A stretch of DNA of 64,000 nt from Oceaniglobus trochenteri. Its GTDB lineage: Bacteria > Pseudomonadota > Alphaproteobacteria > Rhodobacterales > Rhodobacteraceae. The stretch covers positions 124,001 through 188,000 of the forward strand of contig NZ_JACNMM010000008.1 of the NCBI RefSeq assembly GCF_020529025.1. Direction: 5' to 3'. A program made the position numbers and the translations under genes. How positions within the stretch are numbered: the stretch's first letter is position 1; every line of letters begins with the position of its first letter. Below are positions 42,237-49,765 of this stretch, in pieces. The notes below the pieces were generated by a model, which was not told the DNA's origin, did not search any database, and saw only the letters and a list, made by a program, of their open reading frames with translations.

Positions 42237-42497
42237 TCAGCTGTCCCGATTGTCGCCGGGCAGCTCGATGCGGCCGGGCTGAAAGATGGACCGGTTGAGG
42301 GCCATGAACCCCTGTTCGATCTGGGTCCGCCCGATGGCGAGCCAGCGCTTGTCGGTTTCGGAACGTGCCCCCAGCTGATCGATGACGCGCAACAGATGTT
42401 CTTCGATCTGCTTGTTGCATTCGACCAGTGCGATATTTTCGCCGCTTTGCGGACGATAGCCCGAGACAGGCAAGCCGGGATTGCGGGTGTCTGACAT
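42237..42497 (-). CDS. Acb2/Tad1-like cyclic-nucleotide sponge (anti-CBASS/anti-Thoeris)
   Basis: This 86-residue all-helical protein has Tyr14 in SGYRPQSGENIALVE, Lys29 in ECNKQIEEH and the C-terminal hairpin block DKRWLAIGRTQIEQGFMALN followed by RSIFQP. Acb2/Tad1 hairpin proteins of phages share the R-W-x-A-I-x-x-T-x-x-Q-x-G-F-M-A-L pattern. From memory, the nucleotide-binding Tyr11 and Lys26 of the PaMx33 protein have the same 15-residue spacing. Such proteins bind cyclic di- or trinucleotides and gcADPR, blocking CBASS or Thoeris signalling. Carriage among head genes is typical of an accessory gene. No activity can be shown from sequence. Confidence 0.78.
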   Translation of the reverse strand: MSDTRNPGLPVSGYRPQSGENIALVECNKQIEEHLLRVIDQLGARSETDKRWLAIGRTQIEQGFMALNRSIFQPGRIELPGDNRDS

Positions 42498-42580
42498 GTG
42501 ATTGCCTTCCTGGATGATGAAACCGGAGCGGACGATGCCGCCCCGGCTCCTGAATCTGCCGCTCTTGCGGCGCGCCTACA

Positions 42581-42916
42581 TCAGAACTGCGCGGCCTTGT
42601 CGGGGGCGCGGGGCTCGGCTGCCAGGAAAGTCAGATCGGCGATCCGTTGCATTGCCTGCCATTCGCCCGGATCGGCGCGCGGCGCGGCCAGCCTGGCCGT
42701 CAGGGTTTGCCGGAATTTGACGGCGGGATCGGAGAGTTGATCGGACAGAACGAAGATCGGGATGGTTTCGATGAGGCCGATGGCGAGCGCAAATTCGCTC
42801 TGGCCGTGAAGGCAGGTCGGATCGTGGGTGTGGGCGATCTCACGAGCCATGGCAGGTGCACAAAGTCCCAGTGCCAGGGTCGCGAGCGCGGCCAGTGTGG
42901 TGAAGAAAGAACGCAT
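42581..42916 (-). CDS. exported small phage protein with signal peptide
   Basis: This 111-residue protein has a clear Sec signal, MRSFFTTLAALATLALGLCA with probable cleavage after PAMA. A mature domain of ~88 residues follows (HTHDPTCLHGQSEFALAIGL, QMQRIADLTFLAAEPRAP-like helices). A Cys near the signal end (LGLCAPAMA) could alternatively be a lipobox, though the spacing favours plain cleavage. A secreted protein amid head genes is unusual and suggests a lysogenic-conversion or superinfection-exclusion gene. It is flanked by a 12-bp stem-loop upstream and the Acb2-like gene downstream. No family is recognised. Confidence 0.65.
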   Translation of the reverse strand: MRSFFTTLAALATLALGLCAPAMAREIAHTHDPTCLHGQSEFALAIGLIETIPIFVLSDQLSDPAVKFRQTLTARLAAPRADPGEWQAMQRIADLTFLAAEPRAPDKAAQF

Positions 42917-42944
42917 CTACGTTTCCATCTGTTGGGGGTTCCGG

Positions 42945-42974
42945 GTGCGGGGCGGCTTCATTGCCGCCCCGCAC
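42945..42974 (-). terminator. strong stem-loop between head genes
   Basis: GTGCGGGGCGGC (42945-42956) is a perfect 12-bp complement of GCCGCCCCGCAC (42963-42974) with loop TTCATT. It lies 32 bp after the coiled-coil gene on the minus strand and 28 bp before the exported-protein gene. No U-tract follows, so it may attenuate transcription or protect mRNA ends, setting the accessory genes apart from the capsid genes. Confidence 0.5.
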
Positions 42975-43006
42975 GAGGGCCACGCGGGCCTTGGGCTGGC
43001 GAAGTG

Positions 43007-43543
43007 TCAGCTCTTGGTCTTGGGCGCTGCACCCTTTTTCGGGGTGGTCTTTGCGGCTTCGCTCTCTGGGGGGGTATTCTTGGAATCGGCGTCGACCTCT
43101 TTGGCCTTGGTCAACTCGGTGTTCAGGCGTGCGACCTCGGCTTCCGCTTTCTCGGCACGCTCGAACCAGTCTTCGGCAAGGCGCTGCTGGTCCTTCAGTT
43201 CCTCGGTCAGCTTGTCGGCGCGGTCGTTGGCGGATTTTGCCTGCGCTTCGGCCTTGTCGGCCGTTGCGGTGATCTCGGCCAGCGCGGTGTCAAGCGCGTC
43301 GGGCAACATGGCCTTTGCGATCTCTTCGGCGCGGGCTGCGACGGCAGCATGGAACGCGTCATCGCCCTCGTGGATGACCGGAGCGCCGTCGATCATCGAA
43401 ACGGCGTCAGCGGCGCCCAGTTCCAGCGCCTGGTCATAGCTGACGGTGACAATCGCGCCGACGCTCTCGCGCCGCCCTGCGATCTTGGCAGGGCCGGTGA
43501 GGATTACCTGGACCGGACCGTTCATTTCGGGACGCTCCATCAC
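43007..43543 (-). CDS. coiled-coil phage protein next to capsid gene
   Basis: The 178-residue protein has an N-terminal beta-rich part (PVQVILTGPAKIAGRRESVG) and a long coiled coil (residues ~75-145, ATADKAEAQAKSANDRADKL and DQQRLAEDWFERAEKAEAEV). It ends in a basic tail of Lys/Thr/Pro. It overlaps the capsid gene stop by 4 bp (ATGA). It may be a head-completion or decoration protein; the family is not recognised. The high Ala/Glu/Lys content gives it low sequence complexity. Confidence 0.68.
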   Translation of the reverse strand: MMERPEMNGPVQVILTGPAKIAGRRESVGAIVTVSYDQALELGAADAVSMIDGAPVIHEGDDAFHAAVAARAEEIAKAMLPDALDTALAEITATADKAEAQAKSANDRADKLTEELKDQQRLAEDWFERAEKAEAEVARLNTELTKAKEVDADSKNTPPESEAAKTTPKKGAAPKTKS

Positions 43544-44490
43544 GCTGCCCCCGCGTTCTGAAAGAGGAAACCGCCCACGATTCCGGTGATGTAGGGGCGG
43601 CGCTCCACCGTCATCGGATGCACCCAGGAGCGGCGCAGGGTCTGGTATTCGCCCTTCTCGACCTGGGGATAGCCCATGAGCTCATAGGTATAGCCATAGG
43701 CCGGTCGCATGTAGTTTTCGCCCGCCGTCGGCACATAGGCCAGGATCGCGTCGTTGCCCCAGACATCGGTTGCGGCATCATCGTCGCCAGCGGTATCGGG
43801 CAGATAGACGGCCTTGCCGACAACGACCTTGTCGACCTTGAAATACCGCGCGAGCATCGCCTCGGTGATCGAGTCGGACGAGGTATACTTGAACTGCTCG
43901 CGGATCTTGGGATGCCGGCACAGCGCGTTGAATGCCGTTGCACCCAATTCCAGCGTGTTGGGATATCGCCCGATATAGCTGCGGATCGCTTCGCGGGCGG
44001 CGTCCATGTCGGACTGCGGATCGCTGGTGTCGTCAGTCCAGCGATCCGTGCCAGTCAGCACCAGCTTGTGGTTGCTGTCATAGCTTGCGGCGTTGCGTGC
44101 CAGATTGGCACATTCGACCTCGAGGCCAAGATCGATCACGTCCATCACCATGTTGATGGCATTCGAACTGAGATCGATGCCCGGGATCGACGCTGCCTCT
44201 TCTTGGTGCTCGACGGGAACAAGCGCCGCCAAGGCCTCCTGGTTGAGCGACACCGGATCCGAGGCATAGCCGTATTGCAGCACGGCCATGTCGGCGCCCG
44301 GGGCGCGACGGGTATTCACCAGCCGGAACGATTCCTTGCCGAAGGCAATGACCCGCATAGAGCGGTTGGGGATTGGCACCCGGGGGAACAGGGCGTCGGA
44401 GATCAGTTCGCCGTTGCGATAGCCGCGCGCGTGGGTCGACAGGATCGGGTCGATCACCCCGGCCGTGCGGTTGTTGAGAGGTTGGTTCAT
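43540..44490 (-). CDS. major capsid protein
   Basis: The 316-residue protein, MNQPLNNRTAGVIDPILSTH onward, resembles HK97-fold capsid proteins of Mu-like siphophages. Segments include NGELISDALFPRVPIPNRSM, YIGRYPNTLELGATAFNALC and the late EKGEYQTLRRSWVHPMTVER. It follows the protease and the DUF2190 decoration protein, the standard order. It has no long N-terminal scaffold domain, in keeping with a separate scaffold from the protease gene. It would assemble into the icosahedral head. Confidence 0.85.
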   Translation of the reverse strand: MNQPLNNRTAGVIDPILSTHARGYRNGELISDALFPRVPIPNRSMRVIAFGKESFRLVNTRRAPGADMAVLQYGYASDPVSLNQEALAALVPVEHQEEAASIPGIDLSSNAINMVMDVIDLGLEVECANLARNAASYDSNHKLVLTGTDRWTDDTSDPQSDMDAAREAIRSYIGRYPNTLELGATAFNALCRHPKIREQFKYTSSDSITEAMLARYFKVDKVVVGKAVYLPDTAGDDDAATDVWGNDAILAYVPTAGENYMRPAYGYTYELMGYPQVEKGEYQTLRRSWVHPMTVERRPYITGIVGGFLFQNAGAA

Positions 44491-44502
44491 CGGGCGGTTT
44501 CC

Positions 44503-44844
44503 TTAACGGATGAGGATTTCGGTGAAGCCGCCGTCGGCAGCGGCGGTCAGGGCGGTGGCGAAGACATTCGAAGGTGTGCCACCGGCCACCTCGACACCGC
44601 CGCCGGAGGACGAAACCAGCTTGGCGCCAACGGTCACAGCGCCGGTTGCCTTCAGGCGGACCGTGCCGATCAGCATGATGGCGATATCCTGGCCGACTTC
44701 GGTCGCCGGGTTCATGGCGACACCAAGGACGGGCTGATCGTCGGCGGTGATCTTGCCGCCGGCGGGGCTGATCAGGTCGCCAGCGGCGAACACGCTGGCG
44801 GCCTTGATGGTGTAGGTGAGTACGGGCCGGAGGGTCATGAGCAT
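44503..44844 (-). CDS. DUF2190 capsid decoration-like protein
   Basis: The 113-residue protein starts MLMTLRPVLTYTIKAASVFA, and the pattern AGDLISPAGGKITADDQPVL followed by GVAMNPATEVGQDIAIMLIG is typical of DUF2190 beta-barrel proteins. These decorate or stabilise phage heads. It lies 14 bp after the protease gene and 12 bp before the capsid gene. An internal ATG three codons in is an alternative start. Confidence 0.83.
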   Translation of the reverse strand: MLMTLRPVLTYTIKAASVFAAGDLISPAGGKITADDQPVLGVAMNPATEVGQDIAIMLIGTVRLKATGAVTVGAKLVSSSGGGVEVAGGTPSNVFATALTAAADGGFTEILIR

Positions 44845-44858
44845 GAGATGCTGTCCTT

Positions 44859-45974
44859 TCAGGAAACGGCGCGAACGGCGGCGAGATACTCGGTGCCAGG
44901 ATGTTGGGCTTGGTAGGCCACCGCTTTGGAGTGGATTTCGAGCTGCTCGGCATCGACCTGCTTGCCGTCGGCAGCGAACTGGACCTGCGCGCCTTGGCCC
45001 GGTAGATCGCCAAGGTCCTGGCGTCCGAAGGCGACCGATTTGGGTTGTTCGGAGAGCACCTTGCGCAAGGCGGCCGCCGGCGTCAGCTTTTCGGCATTCT
45101 CGGCAAAGGAAACGCTGGCCTCACTGGGCAACGCGTCGAGGATCGACACGATCTGGTCGCGCGAGACGGCCAGGAGACGGCCATCCTCGACCAGCTGGTC
45201 TGCAAACGAGAGGTTGTCGGCATGGCGCTGCCGCTGGTCGCGGGCGTCCAGTTCGGCGGCGCGCGCATTGAGATCGGCTTCGCGGGCAGCGAAGTCGGAA
45301 TTGGGCGTGTTGGTCACGACAGGGTCCTTTTTCGGTTCGGGTTCGGGTGCTGTGAAGCGGGGGCGATCGGCGTCGATGTCCATGTCGTCGAGCCATTCGA
45401 TCGCATAGGTCGGCAGGGCTCTGTCTGCGTCTTCGATGCCGAATTTTTCGATGATGAAGTCGCGCAGGCCGCGCAGCAGGGTCGCCGTTTCACGAAAGCC
45501 GGTCTCGCCGAAGTTGGCCGTGAAAGTGACGGCTTCGGCGTTCGGGATCGAGAACTTGACGTTTTTCAGGCCCGCCACCGCCGGGGCGGCCCCGCCGAGA
45601 AAGCCGACGTGCTTCGGATACCAGGTGCCGGGCACCGGGTTGGCCGGCTGATCCGGGCCAAAGAACGACATGCTGACCTTCTTGTATCGCCCGGCCTTCA
45701 CCGCCTGCGAGAATGCCGCATCGAGTTCGCCCAACGTTGCGTAGAGCCGACCGGCCGAAGCGTCGTAGTCGAAACCAGTGATCCAGCCGTAAGCCGGCGC
45801 GTCCGTGGTCGGGTGACCGACCACCACAGGGGCGGGCGCGGTTTCAAAGTCGTAGGCGTCGGCCACTGCGGCCAGGTCGGCCGCCGAATATGTCAGATTG
45901 CCGCCGCCCATGGGTGTAAAGGTGCCGGGGCGAAATACTTCGATGCGGGCAGTGGCGGCGATCTGGTCGGGCAT
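44859..45974 (-). CDS. head maturation protease / scaffold (Mu gpI-like)
   Basis: The ATG at 45974 (MPDQIAATARIEVFRPGTFT) gives 371 residues. The first ~170 residues look like the gpI-type protease (FFGPDQPANPVPGTWYPKHV, GFLGGAAPAVAGLKNVKFS). The remainder, with a helical segment around FAAREADLNARAAELDARDQ, is scaffold-like; in Mu an internal start yields gpZ. Here an internal start near the Met of DDMDIDADRPRF is conceivable. A 17-bp dyad at 46033-46050 sits 67 bp upstream, so this gene probably heads a late transcript. Confidence 0.82.
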   Translation of the reverse strand: MPDQIAATARIEVFRPGTFTPMGGGNLTYSAADLAAVADAYDFETAPAPVVVGHPTTDAPAYGWITGFDYDASAGRLYATLGELDAAFSQAVKAGRYKKVSMSFFGPDQPANPVPGTWYPKHVGFLGGAAPAVAGLKNVKFSIPNAEAVTFTANFGETGFRETATLLRGLRDFIIEKFGIEDADRALPTYAIEWLDDMDIDADRPRFTAPEPEPKKDPVVTNTPNSDFAAREADLNARAAELDARDQRQRHADNLSFADQLVEDGRLLAVSRDQIVSILDALPSEASVSFAENAEKLTPAAALRKVLSEQPKSVAFGRQDLGDLPGQGAQVQFAADGKQVDAEQLEIHSKAVAYQAQHPGTEYLAAVRAVS

Positions 45975-46232
45975 TGAGTCATCCAGGCTGGTGCGTTGGA
46001 TGGACCTTGCCGGACAAGGAACGGGCACTTGCCCCGGACACAGGTCCGGGTCGCGATCAGGCTGATCCCCACGTTAGGGTGGCCGGTTTGGGGTCAGCGC
46101 CACCACCCTGGGCGCGAGGTTGGGCCTGAGAGCATTCCTAACGGTGGTTTAACGGGGCTCTGGCGGTTTTCAGGGGGCGATGTGCCCGGCGGCGCTTCAG
46201 AGGCGCTCACAGGGCAAAAACGGGCCGCCCGA
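45975..46232. other. 258-bp gap upstream of the protease gene
   Basis: No gene is visible in this gap. It holds the dyad at 46033-46050 near the protease start. Several short GC-rich repeats follow towards gpG. The stretch is unusually G-rich on the plus strand (for example GGGGCTCTGGCGG). Confidence 0.45.
46033..46050 (-). promoter_or_regulatory. late dyad 2, upstream of protease gene
   Basis: CCCGGAC ACAG GTCCGGG (minus strand CCCGGACCTGTGTCCGGG) is a 7-bp inverted repeat whose centre lies 67.5 bp before the protease start codon. The equivalent dyad before the endolysin gene is centred 69.5 bp from its start. The shared arms and near-equal distance argue for a common activator site. In Mu the C protein activates the lys and I promoters at matching positions. 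Confidence 0.65.
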
Positions 46233-46754
46233 CTATTCTTCGTTCAGCCACTCATCGGCGATCTCGATAATGATCCTTTCGTCCTCCTCCGAGACACCCA
46301 GATAGGGACGTGCGGGGATCGTGATCTGATGCGCCGGGATCGAGACGTTCTTCTCACCGCCCTTGATCCAGCTGTGCTTGCGCGCGGCTTTCTGGATGGT
46401 GCCCCCGAGCTGGTGGATCGCTGCGTATTCCTTCGGCGAACCAATCCGAACTTCAGTATCGGTGGGGCGCACATTGATCGACGCCATCAACCCTGTGTTC
46501 TTCGTCACCTGCAACTTCCTGATCGGCGTCTGCCGCTTCTTCTCGCGTGCCCGGATGGTCGAAGGTTTCAATTGTGCCCAGGGCACGTCTTGGGGCGAGG
46601 ATTCCGCCGAAAAATTGTCGCGTGTGGAGTTCAGCATGTGCTCGCCGACTTGACGATAGAAGCCGATGGGGCGGTCCATCTGCTCGACCATCCTTTTCAG
46701 CCGCGCGCTGACCTCTTCGGTGCTGACCTGGATCTCGACGCTGATTCCGCTCAT
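46233..46754 (-). CDS. phage virion morphogenesis protein (Mu gpG-like)
   Basis: The 173-residue protein, MSGISVEIQVSTEEVSARLK onward, contains the family segments VGEHMLNSTRDNFSAESSPQ, DVPWAQLKPSTIRAREKK and IHQLGGTIQKAARKHSWI, and ends ITIPARPYLGVSEEDERIII. These mark the gpG/virion morphogenesis family, involved in head-tail assembly. It lies between gpF and the protease gene, as in Mu. A stem-loop precedes it, after the gpF stop. Confidence 0.88.
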   Translation of the reverse strand: MSGISVEIQVSTEEVSARLKRMVEQMDRPIGFYRQVGEHMLNSTRDNFSAESSPQDVPWAQLKPSTIRAREKKRQTPIRKLQVTKNTGLMASINVRPTDTEVRIGSPKEYAAIHQLGGTIQKAARKHSWIKGGEKNVSIPAHQITIPARPYLGVSEEDERIIIEIADEWLNEE

Positions 46755-46837
46755 CTTGCATTTCCTTCGTCACAATAGCATATTGTCAGTGTCAGGCACG
46801 CGAAGACCGGTGATGGTCCTGGTAGCTCCCTGGCACG

Positions 46838-46861
46838 AAGGCCGGATCACCCCGGCCTTTT
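46838..46861. terminator. stem-loop at the end of the gpF gene
   Basis: AAGGCCGG (46838-46845) pairs with CCGGCCTT (46852-46859). The T-run TTTT lies on the plus-strand side, overlapping the gpF stop codon. On the minus strand, where the genes lie, the stem directly follows the stop but lacks a U-tract, so it may only partly terminate. Confidence 0.4.
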
Positions 46862-48410
46862 ACGTTTTCGGCCTTTTCCATCGCAGCTTTCCGCCACGCC
46901 TCCGGTCGAGCAAGCGCAAGTCAGGTTCACCCTTCTTCGTGGTGGGCTGATAGGCAGTGATTGCCTCCCACCATCTGCGACCGATCTGGAAAACCACGAC
47001 GATTCCAGACACCGGATCGACCCGGATATACCTTCGGTCGATGACCTGGTCTTCGCTGACGCCGTCCACCGGATCAATAGCGCGTGAAACGCCAACCCAG
47101 ATTTCATCCGGATCCATGAGTGTTTCGGCCATCAGCGGCGTCAGGGTGGCCCGGTTGCGCTTGCCGATTTTCCAGTTGCCAGCGCGATCCCGGAACAGAT
47201 CCGCCGAGATCGGGATCCGGTCTCCTGCGATGTCTTCATAGAGAACGGCCCCTTCCAAACTTGCCCCGAATGGGTCGAGGAACGCGCGCACGTAATCCTC
47301 GTCGCTCAATCCCACTTCAAGGGGAGCTGCCTTGTACGGCCGCGCGGCAGAAACGAGATCGGCCAAGGGCTCGGGGGTGTCGATTTCCACGACATGGCGG
47401 GGGTTGGTCAGGCTTTCCCCACCCGCCTCATCAATCAGCCGCGACGGCACCAGGCCACGCTCCCACTGGTTGCCGACCTGATAGTCCCAGCCATAACCGA
47501 TGCCCTTCGGCTTATCCCCCGGCTTCCCGGTGGCCTTGTCGAAGATCGGCTCCATGACAATGTCGGGCGCCCGGTCGGGGCCGTCCTTGCCAAGGCGCCG
47601 AAGATCGCCGCGCGAAAGCGTTCTGACACCACAGCTGCACAACCAGTCGTTCGGGGGGAAATGTGTATCCCACCACGGATCGTCGTGCATCAGGATCAAC
47701 TTGTCCCAGGCTAGATGGTGTGGGCGGGGATTGCGCGGCGTACCGGCGTCTCCATGGCGGTACTGCCAATACGGGCGTCCCTTTACCACATCCGGATCGC
47801 GCATTTGATGAAGGCGCCCGGCCATGAAGCTGGTGCGGATGTTGGTTGCGAAGATCGTCCTTATCCGCCATTCGCGCCCGCCGTTGTAAGACCAGCCGTG
47901 CCTCTCGACGATGGCGTCGAAATCTCTTGCAAACTGCTTTTCGTCCCAAGTGTCGACGGCTCGGGCGACGGCGTTCTGGAAGTCCTCGACCAGAGCAATG
48001 TCGGTTGCGCCGGCAACGACAAACTTTCGGTCATGGTCGCCTTTCAGCGTGTCGGTCCAGCTCTTGCTGGGCGCAGTGCGCTTCTGACGCATGAAATCGA
48101 TCTGTTCCAGAAATGGTTGGCTGGAGACCTCGCTTGCAAACGCCGGCCCGTCGATGTCCAGAAACACGGCCTCGCGCCCGTGCCATGCCGCAAGCTCCAG
48201 GGCTTGGCCGATCACTCGGGCCTGGGCGTCCGGCGCCCATCGCGCCGCCAATTCCACGAGGTTGCGCATGGCCTGCATCGGATCGCTTTCGGCGACAGCC
48301 AGTCGAACGGCCCTTAGCCGCCGTTCGAAAAGCGGGCGGCTCTCGGCCAGCAGCTGCTCGGTGATCCTTGCAACCGGCCCGTTCTCATCGGCGAAACAGA
48401 CGTGATTCAA
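46860..48410 (-). CDS. Mu gpF-like head morphogenesis protein with C-terminal PBECR2-type nuclease-like domain
   Basis: The 516-residue protein has an N-terminal minor-head part. Family signatures appear in the middle: RIRTIFATNIRTSFMAGRLH, RPYWQYRHGDAGTPRNPRPH, and the Cys-containing FPPNDWLCSCGVRTLSRGDL. The C-terminal ~150 residues (GNWKIGKRNRATLTPLMAET, LMDPDEIWVGVSRAID, YIRVDPVSGIVVVFQIG) look like PBECR2 domains, a barnase/EndoU/colicin-type RNase-like fold attached to phage head proteins. It may be injected with the DNA. It follows the portal gene with an ATGA overlap. Confidence 0.84.
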   Translation of the reverse strand: MNHVCFADENGPVARITEQLLAESRPLFERRLRAVRLAVAESDPMQAMRNLVELAARWAPDAQARVIGQALELAAWHGREAVFLDIDGPAFASEVSSQPFLEQIDFMRQKRTAPSKSWTDTLKGDHDRKFVVAGATDIALVEDFQNAVARAVDTWDEKQFARDFDAIVERHGWSYNGGREWRIRTIFATNIRTSFMAGRLHQMRDPDVVKGRPYWQYRHGDAGTPRNPRPHHLAWDKLILMHDDPWWDTHFPPNDWLCSCGVRTLSRGDLRRLGKDGPDRAPDIVMEPIFDKATGKPGDKPKGIGYGWDYQVGNQWERGLVPSRLIDEAGGESLTNPRHVVEIDTPEPLADLVSAARPYKAAPLEVGLSDEDYVRAFLDPFGASLEGAVLYEDIAGDRIPISADLFRDRAGNWKIGKRNRATLTPLMAETLMDPDEIWVGVSRAIDPVDGVSEDQVIDRRYIRVDPVSGIVVVFQIGRRWWEAITAYQPTTKKGEPDLRLLDRRRGGKLRWKRPKT

Positions 48411-49765
48411 GACTTTTTTTTGAGCGGGTCTTGGTCCAATGCGAACCTCGTGGTTTGCTCTGGCGCCTGGTCCGGCTGCCGGGCCGCGCCGATGAGGGCG
48501 CGGTTCGTCACCAGTCGATCGATGGCCTCGTCGGAAAGCCCGTCGGTCAGGTCGAAACTTGTGATGTATTCACGGGCATCGTCGTCGGCTTCAATCCGGG
48601 CGGCGGTCGCAACGATCTGCATCAGAGCCCTGTCGGAGGCGATGGCAGCATTGGCTTTGGCCTCGCGGCTCTTGGCGTTCTCGGTCTCATTTTGGGCGCG
48701 GGTGCGCCAGACCTTAGGGATTCCGGCACCAGGGACATTGTATTCGACGATCCAGGTCAGCAGCTGTTCACGCAGGCTGTCCGACAACAGATCGCCGTCG
48801 CTGTCCACAAGGTTGGCCAGCATGTCGGCATGTGTTTCCGAGGCCGCCCGGGAACCGTTGCTGCCGATATCCGTGGTCAGGGTCTCACCGTTCACGCAGA
48901 TCGAGATCTGTTTGTCCCAGTAAGCGAGGAAATCCTGGTATGTCACGCTGCCCGATCGCGCCGCTTCCAGAAAATCCAGATCAGTGCCGATCGGTACGAC
49001 GATCGACGATGATGTTCGGATCTGATCGAGCGTGTTGAGCATCCGGCGTTGTTCGTCCGTGCCCTGACCGTAGGGTGTTTTTGCGACAGCGGTTGGTCCG
49101 GCGTATTTCTCTAGGAAGTGCAGCCAGAAGGCGACCCCTTCGCGCTTGAAGAAGACGGGCCAGAACAGCCGTGTGCCCAATCCCAGGCCAAAAGGGTTGT
49201 TGCCCTTCACACCGTAGCGATGAACGATGAACTTGCGGTCCGGAAGTTCCTCGCCAGCCAACAGGTTGTTAAGCGTCAGAAGACGCGGTCGCCAGTCCAA
49301 CCCAAAGGTGAAACGGCGCTGATCGTGGGACACGACATCTACTGGCCTGATCCGCCCGCCATCGCGACCCCAAATGATCTCGCTGATTGCATAGCCCTTC
49401 AACGTCGCGTCCAGAAGATCTTCGCAGATGCGATCGAAGGGAAGTGCTTCCAAGCACTCGCGAACGATCTCGGCGGCCTCGGCATCGATATCGGCGTCCG
49501 ATGCCGGAACGACTTCCCACTCCCGCGCGACCAGCGTCTTCTTGCGCTTCTGCAGCATGGCGAAGGCGTGGGTGTCGCGCTCGATTTCGTCGTAGAGCTT
49601 CAGCCCTTTGCCGCCGCCCCGCTGGATCAGCGTATCGTCCTGATGCTGCAGCACCGTGCCGAAGAAGGGGATCGTGATATCGTTGCGTGCGTGCGCGATC
49701 AGCACGTCGGATCCCTTCGGCAGGTTCTTGCGGCCTTTCTTCACCTTTTCGGCCTTGATCTTCAT
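48407..49765 (-). CDS. portal protein (DUF935, Mu gp29-like)
   Basis: The 452-residue protein matches DUF935 portal proteins of Mu-like phages: IERDTHAFAMLQKRKKTLVA, EWEVVPAS, GYAISEIIWGRDGGRIRPVD, RKFIVHRYG, LGLGTRLFWPVFFKREGVAF. It forms the dodecameric portal ring through which DNA is packaged. It overlaps the terminase large subunit upstream and gpF downstream by 4 bp each. Length and order are normal. Confidence 0.92.
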   Translation of the reverse strand: MKIKAEKVKKGRKNLPKGSDVLIAHARNDITIPFFGTVLQHQDDTLIQRGGGKGLKLYDEIERDTHAFAMLQKRKKTLVAREWEVVPASDADIDAEAAEIVRECLEALPFDRICEDLLDATLKGYAISEIIWGRDGGRIRPVDVVSHDQRRFTFGLDWRPRLLTLNNLLAGEELPDRKFIVHRYGVKGNNPFGLGLGTRLFWPVFFKREGVAFWLHFLEKYAGPTAVAKTPYGQGTDEQRRMLNTLDQIRTSSSIVVPIGTDLDFLEAARSGSVTYQDFLAYWDKQISICVNGETLTTDIGSNGSRAASETHADMLANLVDSDGDLLSDSLREQLLTWIVEYNVPGAGIPKVWRTRAQNETENAKSREAKANAAIASDRALMQIVATAARIEADDDAREYITSFDLTDGLSDEAIDRLVTNRALIGAARQPDQAPEQTTRFALDQDPLKKKS

